Source: Centroberyx gerrardi
Lineage: Eukaryota; Chordata; Actinopteri; Beryciformes; Berycidae
Assembly (NCBI RefSeq): GCF_048128805.1
Contig: NC_135998.1
Span: 14,979,656-15,043,655, forward strand
Length of the DNA: 64,000 nucleotides
Direction: 5' to 3'
The notes beneath the pieces were generated by a model. That model did not search any database and was not told the DNA's origin. It was given only the letters and a program-made list of their open reading frames with translations. Made by a program: the position numbers and the translations under genes. Positions 48,201-59,300 of this stretch are shown here, one piece after another; positions within the stretch are counted from its first letter, which is position 1; each line of letters starts with the position of its first letter.

Positions 48201-50396
48201 AAATGGTCTTGAAAGTCTCTTCATCCACCAGCCCACTGGGACATTCCTGTTGAAAGGAAAATCGAAACAATTTACAAAGATTTGTGAAGTTGCCAACATG
48301 CCCAAATTTTCTTTTCCTTTGAGTGTAGAGTATGTGTATAGTGTATAGACTTTGTCAAAATAGTGACTTATGTCTCTTTTTTGTATTTACACGCAGTTTA
48401 ATGTTACAGTTGACGTTAAAGATTAGAACATTATACCAAGGGTTTAGATTTGGGGAAAAAGAGAAATTTAGAACAGAATTTTAAAACAAGGTGAGTGTTT
48501 GTGAATCCAATCTGACGCTCCATTTATAGAAGACAGAATTCTGGTTCCACTGGAACAGAGCACAAAATATCAGATGGATTTACAAAAGGTCAAGTCAATA
48601 AATAGTAGCTTATTGTCAGTTTTCACATAGAGGTTTCAACTAATAATAAACTAATAAACAAATGGCTTTCACCAGTTGTGGATTAACAAAAAACACCTTA
48701 GTTGACATTCAAACATGTTACTGCCCTTCCCCTTGGCCGTCCTACCCAGAGTGCTCTAAAGCCCTTTGCACACTGCCAACATTGGGATGTCCATAGAATG
48801 TTGGGAAAGCCAACTGTCAAAAACACACTGCCCAAACTTTCCCAAACAGAGGCTGGGTTTACTAAGTTATATTAGGATATTTTTTGTTGTTGTTGTTTTA
48901 TTTCCTTGTGTTTATTTACTATGGATCTGTTGAAATGCAGATGTTCCTATTGCAGAAATGTTACATCATCTTGCCTTGTCACAATTACTTCCTCCTGTTC
49001 CAGAGTCCAAAAGACTGATATTCAAACTGAATGGCCAACTTGTTTTCAACTTCATTATTCAGTCTGAAATTTCTCCAAGTTCAGCTGATTTAAAAGAAGG
49101 GCGTTCTAGATGGGTTGCCAAGCATTGAGTCTGGAATTGGTTCATCCCATAACCAATTAAAAAATGCTTCTTCCAAATTCTGTCAAGCAACGGATGCTGA
49201 TTGGCCTGAACAGATTTTTATTCAGTAAAACCACTGTTAATGGAAGTGATTCCAGGAAGTGATTCCAGGCTCTGAACACAGACTGAACATGTTGAATCAG
49301 ACAATGTAGGTCCAAACAACCTTGAACAATCTCATACAAATCCAAACAGGCAGCGCCTCACTGACCCAACATTGTTTGATGTTGGTGTTTGTTGGTAGTT
49401 GTATGGACAGTGTGCAAGGAGCTTTAGAGTGCTATGACAGGGTGAGACGCTGGATAAATTAACATGAGTTCTGACTATATTCTGTGTTCATGAACAGTCC
49501 AGTTTGGTGCCGGAGGATACTCTGATCATGTGATAGCCAAACATTTGGTATTCATGATAAACTAGAAATTCTTTGTAGCCAAGAATATAATCATTGAGGT
49601 AATTAACAGAACTTTCTGGAGATGCCCCACTGCCAGGAGTAATTTTAGGTTTGAAGTTTGAAGTTTAGGAATAGGACACTACCATCACCATGACGCTCCC
49701 AGGATAATTTCCCAGGGGATTTGTACATTTTATTGTTCTGAACTGTTAGCCCTACTATGAAACATCAAGTTTCTTAATTGTGTAAAATCCCAAACAAACA
49801 CACTCTGAGGCCATGAAATCAATCTCTCAGATTGTCAGATGAGCAGCTCAACAAAGTGTTGCTACGTGGCATCACAGAGGTTTGTTTTCTGGCTTCTAGC
49901 TTGGGGAGAGAGTTCACAAAAAATTATTGTTCGTCTCCTTTTCTTTTTCTTTCTGTGCATGCACATCACAATCACACATGCCAGTGTTTATATTGCAATA
50001 TATTCTAAGTCCAATCAATGCTTATTAACAGTGGAAAATTTGCTGTGAAACAAGACAAATTCCTTATACTGATCTTTGCCAAAATGTAAGACTCTCGTTC
50101 ATTCTTTCCAATCAAAACCAGTGGAGAGGTTAATTGGACGGGCAACAACCCAAGACCACGCTCTGAGGTCTAGTCATACATTTTTGAAGCCTCTATAAAG
50201 AGACTGGAGCTCCTTCCTGGTGAACTGGGTCTGGGCTTGGAGCTGCTCCAGGCCCTCGGGTTGGTGACGCACCATGGAGAGTTCCAGGTCATTGTCACAA
50301 CTGTCTGTTACAGAGAAACAGAGAACGGGGGGGTAGGCGGGAACAGAGGGAGGAGGAGGAAAAGAGGGGATAGGGGAGGGAAGAACCGTAAGACAA

Positions 50397-50447
<51 letters not shown>

Positions 50448-51611
50448 TAAGAAAGAAAGAAAAGAAAGAAAATTTAAAAAAATTAAATAGATGGGAGAAC
50501 ATAGTGGGTACACTGAAATGAAACTAAATATACTGCACATAGGGGTTTTAACTGAAAATGCTCACCATCTTCACAAGAACAAAACACGGTTTGAAAAAGA
50601 CAAGGAGAGATTAAGAAGAAGAAGGGTATTAGTGAGAGAGAAAGTGAGAGCGGAAAGGGAGTTGAAAGTCGGGTAAGAATGAAATAGATGGGAAAGAATA
50701 AGAAAGGGAAATGAGACAGTGGAAGATCTAGGGGAATCGTTTGATAGGAGGAGTGGGAAAAATTATGAATAAGAGGAAGTTATAGCTTGGAGAGACATGC
50801 CCAGATTTACTAAAACTTTTAGTGGGTACAGAAACCTTTGCAATGTTCAAAGTCGGCACTAAGAGTTGTGATAGGTGCAAGACAATTTGCTTGACCAATC
50901 AGGGGTCATGTCATTGGTTTTGCACATGCTAAAAGTTTTTGCACCCATGAAAGGCTTTAGTAAATCAGGGCCGTGGTGTTGTGAAGAAATGAGGGTGATT
51001 AGAGGGAAGCAAATAGATATAGGATAGTTATTGATGGATGACAACAAGTGGGAATGGGGAGTGTGTTAATTTAGCAACCAGGAGGGCAATAAAGACAAAT
51101 CGAGTTCAATACAAAACAAGGGGGACCAGGTATGCAGAAATGGCTGAAACAAAATTAAACTAAATGCAATGCACAGAGGATTATTTATACTCACCGTCTT
51201 TACAAGAACAAAACACAAACAGATGGTTTGACAAAGACAAGGGAGAGAGTCAGGAAGGGTGTTGAAGAAATGAGAAGGGAAAAACAAATTCACAGACAGT
51301 TAAAATAAATCTACACATTACCATTTCTTTAACACAGACTATTCATTTTCTATACAGTCTGGTTCATAACATATGATTTCAATTCAACAAAGCTAAATAA
51401 CAACAGAGTGTAAGTGTTGCTCTAATTCTCCATAGAACATACAAGACATGGTTTGAACCTTCTGCAAACACACTAGTGCAATTTCTCAAGCTCGCTCTTA
51501 TGTCTTACCTTCCAGTGACAAGGGCTCCCAGATACCAAACTGTTTGAGCACGACAACAAACAGACTAATTACAACAGCAATGGCAATCACTTCCATGCCA
51601 TCCAAACCCAT
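45246..51611 (-). CDS. kcnip3: kcnip3 alternative form with N-terminal membrane segment (KChIP3x-like)
   Basis: An internal first exon (51509-51611) starts in an ideal context (accATGG). It encodes a short acidic lead, then a hydrophobic segment ([15 protein letters not shown], residues 8-22) and [12 protein letters not shown], and ends in phase 1 at a strong donor (gtaaga). It therefore joins 50180-50304 and the shared EF-hand exons in frame for 230 aa. The layout matches the transmembrane-type N-termini described for KChIP2x, KChIP3x and KChIP4a (compare M-x-L-x-G-x-E and EQFG in KChIP4a), which retain the subunit in the ER and suppress Kv4 surface expression and inactivation. A separate promoter inside intron 2 of the long form is implied. 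The exon is seen directly; its use is inferred from homology and splice fit. Confidence 0.87.
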
Positions 51612-54600
51612 GGTTGTCTGGCATTAGATAGTGGCTCTGCAACAGCCCCTTTTTCTACTTCAATTTAATAATGCTTTTCTGATGTTTACCTAAACTGATC
51701 CTGAATCTGATATAGCAACCTGTACCCATCAACATCAACTGCTGCCAATCTTACATTGCATCCTCAGCCCTCTCCTTTTGTTTTTCCTCAGTTGTTTATA
51801 CAAGCATCAGCAATTATATTCATGCTTCCTCTGACTTAAAGCACTTAACGAACCCTTTAGAAAACAGCTAACAAATGAACAGTGTAACATCCTCCTTTAA
51901 GAAAATAGGTCCAAAGTCCACCATGTGCTCTTGCAAAGAAGTGCCAAATTCATAGAGGTAGAGTCTTAATCCCCCAAAATGATCCAAAGCTATCCCCAGT
52001 GGCAAACAGTCCATCTCTCTTACTGGTCGCATCCCCAGCGTTTCACGTCCTGGGCTGTTCATTTTAGGATCTCTCTCTCAACTCCATCAACTCAAGGGCT
52101 CCACCCCCACTCTCTTTGTTTCCCTATCTCTTACTCTGTCTCCCATGAGCTGTGTGTGTGTGTGTGTGTATGTGCGGTGGTGTGGTGGTGGTGGTGGTGG
52201 TGGTGGTGGTGGGGTTACTGAAGGAATTTCTTTCCTAATAGTCTCTGATTGACAGTCTAAGCATTCCTTATTTGCTCAGTCATGTCAGGATGTAAAGCTG
52301 TAAACCAAGCATTGATCCACATCCGCTGATTGCTGGAATATGAACAGCACTTAGAGCGAAGGAGCCGGCCCTGCCCAGTGTGGCGCTGCCTGTGTCTACT
52401 GGGTCACTCAGAGATACACAGTCAGTAACTCAGATGGACTCACTCAGAGCACAAAACAGTGGCACCACTGGCTGCAAACACAGTGCTTTATTTATCACAT
52501 TGTAGTAATGGACAGGTGAGTTTCAACTCAAGTAAACCTACTCTGCACAGGTCAGGTTTTAGGTTCTGTAAATTTATCTGTATATCCAATATATGAGAGT
52601 TTGAAAAGATGAAGTATTATGATGCTGTGCTGACAGACAATGAGAGTAAAGAAGAAGAAGAGTATAATAGTTCACAACTGATGACTCTGCACAACATAAT
52701 GGACTGCGTTTAAGCAGGAAAGGGGGGTGGAGGGTAAATCAATTGTTGAGGGGTAAAATATTGGCCTTAGAACAGGGAGAGATAGTGGGCCAGAAATGCA
52801 TTTCAGTGGACAGGAGGGTATATATATGTTAGAGACAACTCCATATGGACTGGTCCTTAATGTCTGAGTCAAACAACTGCTTAAATAACGTATCAAAAAG
52901 ACATGTGAGATTAATGTGAGATCGAAGGGAAGTGATGGAGTGATCAAAAAAGGTTTTTCGACCATCCAATTAGAAACCAAATACAGTTTCAATTTGTGGG
53001 TTAATGTGGATTTTTGTAATATTTCTGATGTGAGGGTGAATTATACTAATTCTGCCATATAAGAATGTCACACTCAGCCATTTGAACCTATAAGAGGTGT
53101 GACCTCATGCGGCAACTCCTCTGCCATAAAAGAAAATTATACAACATTACATTGTTTAATGCACCATAAGTGCTGATCTAGTTCTTCTATTAAATACAGA
53201 CAAGACTGAGGTGGCTTAAGTATGGAGATGCAGACAGTGCAACCATCCATCTCACCATCAAGCTTTAATGACTGCGGTAAGAGCAACATTATGAGCCCAA
53301 GCCTATCAATCAAAAAATAGAACAAGAGTTCTCCTCATACCATGAAACACCCTTAACCTTTCTCTTAACTCACTCTTTTACCTCTTTCATTGTTTTCAGT
53401 CATTTTGTTTTTTGGCAAACAATGACCTTACTGTAGGGGCCACATACACTTGGCATTGTCAGATAAAAGACTTTGAAATTCTTAATATTACTTTGCAGAG
53501 CTAAAGGTGTGACTGATATAACCAGGTGAACTTGACTGCTATTCATTTATTGTCATTATCATTTCTAGGGTGCCATCCGAAAACGTTACTCCGCTTTTAA
53601 TGCACAACATCCTCCTTTCCTTCACAAACTGGAAACCGATATTTGTGCTGCCATGTTGCCTGCTGTCCAAATAGTGAAGATGGGAAGCTATTTATGAATC
53701 TCTTACAATCTCTTACGACTCAAGCAAATCATTTCCATAAGTAAACTATATATTTTTTCTGCCATGTGTCTAGCATAGCCCAATGAAATTACATGTTTCT
53801 CAGAGGTGGTGCAGTAGGATTTAAGGACAGTAAGGACTAGAACATTTTTTAGAATGCTATAGAATTATTTTTTTTTTATCTATTTGGTCACTTGATGACA
53901 ACTTATATCAAAAAAGTTTTGGTTTAGAGAGAGAGAGGAGAGATTGCCCTTGAGCTGTGCCAACCCATTATTTAAATTCACTGCTGTATTTAATGATTCA
54001 CAATGTAGAATCTTTGCTGTTCAAAATTGATTTGATTGTTGCTTATTGTAAAACTCTACATATCCTAACGACTTAGAAAATATGGATAACTACTGTAAGT
54101 CTAAAATATATCTGAAAATATATCACAATAGGCAAGATCCATAAAGCTGACAGTCTCTTGACTTGATGCCAGTACAACACTACGAAAATGTCCAGTGCAT
54201 CTAGATGAAAACAGCTTTTAAAAAGAATATTATATTATTTTCTTTAAAAAAATGCCAATTGTGTGTAAAGTTCACCAATTTTGATGCAGTTCAACTTACT
54301 TAACTGAGTAACCTTTCAAGAGAATCACCTGTGTTCATGTTAGTCAAGTACAACTCTGATGCTGAGCAAACAGTTTTCAATAGACAAAAAACGTGAAAGC
54401 CAACTAGGGCAATGGAAAATCAAACAATCACATTGAAGGGCCCTCCTGTGGTTTCATTTGATCATACCACAATAAAGAAATGCTACTGTTTTTCAGCATC
54501 AGAAGGGAATGTCTACATGCATTGTAAGGGAGGCATTTAGAGACACACACAGTCCAGGCCACTTACTATGTGCAGAAGCTGTGTGCGGCCTTCTGTGGTT

Positions 54601-57049
54601 TGGATACTGGAAGGAACCCAGTATGTATGTAGTGGTTCCCCATTACAATGTCAAAGAGTAAATGTGAGTGGTGAATGATCTTACGATCTAATGGACTCAT
54701 TTTATTGTTCAGTCACTCACCAAATTGTATCTTTCATAGTCCAGTCTGGAGCTTTTTCCTGGCATGGCATTTTGGTGCGTGATAATGCTTCGATTAATTT
54801 CTCAAATCAAAAGCAAAATCGAAAATACAAACAGAACATTGAGTGCACTTTTCTTTTTTGCTAAGGCAATACTGAGTTTTAAAAAAAATGTATTTTCTGC
54901 ATTCTAATTGAAATTATTTGTTTAAAAAAAATGTAAATTGAAAAAACTTGCACCAAGGTGACATAGTTTTCATTTCAAGCTCACACCATGGGTTGATGGG
55001 GGACAATGGTTGCAGTTCTCAAAGTCGAAGACAATATCCCCAAACACAAGTCAGAGATGGATTTTAGAGTGAACAAACACTTTTATTGAAATAAAATATT
55101 TTTTTCTGAGGCTGTAACATTGTGGTCATATATTGCCTGACATATTCATTGCTAGAGTTGAACATTCAAAACGTAATGCTTAATGAAAAGCCCTATTAGT
55201 CTGATTGGAGTTACACCTTGTGATGTGGTTTATAGACCAAGAATGCACAACAACATTCAACATCACATAACAGATTCTACTTTTAAACATATAGACATAG
55301 AAATATAAACTTTTAAAATAGCCTAACCCTAACCCTAACCCTTCATTTTAAAGTACATTTTAAAATTAAACTCCAAAACCTATTAAGTGGCATGTGACAA
55401 CTATTTAAAATAATCCTCTTAATAATTCTCTTTCTCTCTCTCTTGTTCATAAATGTATGATCTGTATGTTTATTAATTGTGTAGGCTGGGTAATAATTAT
55501 GAATTAAAACCACTGAAACAGGAACACTGCTATTTTCATGATTATTTCAGCATTGTTTTAATTGTTCAGTATTAACAATCAGAATTACTGTAATCATTCT
55601 TATCATTAATCAAATTGCATCCATGACAGATTGTTCACAATATACGTAGCAATAATGTTGCACATTTTAGAATGAAACTGGTTTCATAACTGTGTTATTC
55701 TCACTTTCATCACTAAAGAAGGAAAATACGGAACAAATACGGGACTGAGGGCAACCCTAGAAAGAGTTTTTAACCGCAGTTAAAAATATCTGTTTCTGAG
55801 GAAGCATGCCTCTGAAAACCACAAGCATTTTCAAGGGAGTGTTCGTTATCACATTTTCACCCCAATGAGAATACACCTAGATGAGTGTGAGACCAGACCA
55901 CCATCTGCTGTGTAAAGACAGAGCTGCAGGAGAAACCCTGGTATCATAATGTCTATGGACCAGTAGATGGCATCCTGTACAAGTCTATAATGATCAGGGC
56001 CCTCAAATCCTCATACTGCTTAAACCCTAACCCTAACCCTCATGGACTCATCTTATTAAGCAATTCAACAATACTCATGGAAATAAATCGTGAGATATAA
56101 AGATATGTTTGAGTTCATATAAATGCAGTGCTGTCATTGGTCTCTTAAATTATTTGATTTTAGACTTCTTTTTTTAAAGAGATTCAATTCTTTATATCCC
56201 ATGGTATCGCGCTGTAGATATAGTTAAAAGCCTCATAAATGAGAGATAAGGACCATCTCCCTTAGTGATTTCATGCAATGGTTGTCTGTAAGATTAATTT
56301 AGGGATGGGACAGATGATGTTTTATGTATTTATATTGACTAATGTACCAATGTTCTCATCAAAATCCAATCTTCAACCATCAGACCATTTTTCCTGTCTT
56401 CTATCACAGTTGCCACAGTGTCCTGGCTGAGGTAGATGGACCATCTGTCTCTTGGCAGAAAGAGATGTTGAGGTCAGCAGTGAACTCAATCAGGGTGTGG
56501 ATGAATCTGAGTCAGTTTAAGTGCACAACTGCAAGTTATTCCTGGAGACCATGGAAGACAGGCCTAGTCTGCTTTTCACTGCATTTGTCATTAAGGTTGA
56601 TCAAGCTATGAGCGGGTAAAATAATAGAATGAGGTTAGCCCATTAGATTGACTAAGGGTAGGGCACGATGTTGCTAGGATAGATTGAGGAATGAAGGTCT
56701 ATCCAGCCTATCAAGTGCATGCACACAGTAGAGTCTGTCTGCACTGTCTGCACGCACAGAAGGGCAATGTCAATAATTTAGATAAACCAAGAAAACGGGG
56801 GCATACCAGGGGTATAGTCAGTCGCAGACACTGCACTCTGTTCCTCCATCTTAAGGATGGGCCACTTCTCCTTATGTGATACCATATAAACATGATGAAT
56901 GGAAAATGAAATGTTCATGGTTTTCATTAAGTTGCATTAAATCTCCCACAAAGAAAAATGAGAAGACCAATAGGTGTTAAGATTAGACCATTGCTTATGG
57001 TCTCTTGTAATTTCAGGAGGTGCAGTGAGCCAAGAAAAACCAAGAGCAG

Positions 57050-57130
<81 letters not shown>

Positions 57131-57704
57131 GTGGAGTGGATCAATGCTATAAGGCAGAATCAGACATGTGAGTGACTGAGGTAGGGGGCTACATATAGAT
57201 TGATTAGCTGCTACAATGAAGTGGCATTAAGTGAAGAGAGAGACTTGCAATGTAAACAGTGAATGGGGAGAGAGGGAGCGCGAGAGATTTAAATATAGTT
57301 CTATAGATGGGACAGATGCATTAAAATTCATGTATTCTATAGTACAGGAGATTGAAAGCCTGCCTCTCTACTATATCTCCCTCCCCCTCTGCTCTGCTTC
57401 CATTTCCATTTCTCCCTTGCTATCACACAAAGGCACAGCAGTACAGGCATACAGCACTGTGTACCACATGGTTACTTAGAGTAATTAATCAGGGTGTTAG
57501 CCTGCTTGTGTGTCTCTCTACCTGGCCCCTGTGGGGTGGTGCTGGCGATAATCCACTTGACGAGACAACACTTCATCAGAGATTTTCGTGTGATTCGCGG
57601 TTTCTGCCACTTGGCCCCCTCTGTCTGGCCCGCTGGGCTTGGCTCTTTCCCATTGGCATCAGGCAGCAGGCCGCCATCCACCCCCTTCTCATCAGCCTAG
57701 AGAA

Positions 57705-57756
<52 letters not shown>

Positions 57757-59266
57757 CTTGTCAGAGAGAGGGTATAGTTCTTAAGGAGGTTAGTTCCTTA
57801 GTTTTGCAGTGTAGAGGAACAAGGGGCAGCAGTTACCTAGAGGTTAGAGAAGCAGGCTGCTGATCAAAATGTCATTGGTTCAAATCCCAAACTGGGAAAT
57901 CTGGGTGGGAAAAGTTAATGAAAACACCTCTCTCCTTCCCCAATAACTGTTGATGTGCCGTTGAGCAGAGCACCTACTTTCTCTCGCTCCAAAATGTGAA
58001 TGTGTGGAACGGTTTGAATGTGAAGAGCGGGTGGTGCTGAAAGAGCAACGTGCTCAGTCGACTTTCCCAGGATAAAACAAAAGGTATATTTCATTGTCAC
58101 ATTCCTATAACAAGAGCATTTATGATAATCAGTTCAGTGTACCTGAGAGGTGGTAGCAAGTAGCCTTAAAATACATACTGTATGTGCATATCAAATAATG
58201 AGCTCTCTCTTTTTCCAGTTATTTCATGCGACATTTTCTCATCTGACACTGGATGCACATTAAATGTTTTTACATGTGTATTAATATTACAGTTTTATGT
58301 GTGATAATCAAGCATTGCATTATTGAGTTGATGCCACACCATATACTGTTTAATAATCCAGATAAGCTCACATAAGGATATTGACAAATTTGAAGATGAT
58401 AGCTGTGGTAGCTGATATAACCATGGCATACATAGGCCTTCACCTTATTGTGTTCATTGCTGTTTTTGTGTTTTGTGTAAGTTCTCTTTCTGTGTTAATA
58501 TTCTGAATATTCTGTTTATTCAGGGATCTTCATGAATGGCATATGAATAAACAAATTGCTTATCCTGAATTGGACTTGGACTGAATGGGGATATGAACTA
58601 TTAGCCAGAATACTGTGTACATTAATATGTCTGTCTGTCTGTCTGTCTGTCTGTATGCATAAGTTTTGTATCTTGCACTGTATAGAGTTTGTAGGGAGAA
58701 TGGAGAGAAGTAGCTTGGGAACTCCTCATCCCTCCTCCTTCTCCCCTATTTGAATATGAAAGGATGCCAAAGCATACAGAGCATTGAGAAACTCACTCAA
58801 TAATTCACACTCCTTAAAACTGCATCAATAAAAGATCAGAGTTGGCCGCCATGGTGAGGATGAATTGTGACTATGTGAGTGCTATGAGTAAAAACACCAA
58901 GGCTGATACATGACAGACCATCCGAAAGCCACATAAACACCCAGACACACCCAGACACACACACGCATGCATGGAAACCCAGATACACAATCACATGTAC
59001 GAACAACATGCACGAACACGCACAAATGCACAAAGCCCTCTCACACACACATACACAGACATACTTTGCCCAGAGTGTCTACTGAGCATGTCAAGAGCAG
59101 GTGATTTTTGGGACTTAACATCCAGAGTGCTGCATTATTAAAAGGAAGACCGCCATGTGTACCAAGTGGTTGGTGCCACTCTAAAATCATCCATGATGTC
59201 ATCATAAACACTGTGGGTGACTTCCCTCTGCTGATCATCACATATGTTACCCTTGCACGTGTGAAT

Positions 59267-59300
<34 letters not shown>

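Larger units (their letters stand above)
52213..57045. other. kcnip3 intron sequence without recognised genes
   Basis: AT-rich intron between the canonical exon 2 (57522) and the membrane-type first exon (51611). No exon supported. Two short telomere-type arrays (55322-55342 and 56023-56040) are the only notable features. Confidence 0.5.

Noticed and set aside
50237-50521. 94-codon plus-strand Lys/Glu-rich frame
   Set aside because: Antisense of a kcnip3 exon fused to the GAAA microsatellite.
57472-57681. Separate small gene starting at 57681
   Set aside because: The initiator would be GTG. The frame continues upstream to an acceptor at 57696 and downstream to a donor at 57522, so it is an internal kcnip3 exon.
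57822-57900. tRNA gene
   Set aside because: tRNA-like head only, continuous with a non-tRNA body; a SINE explains it.
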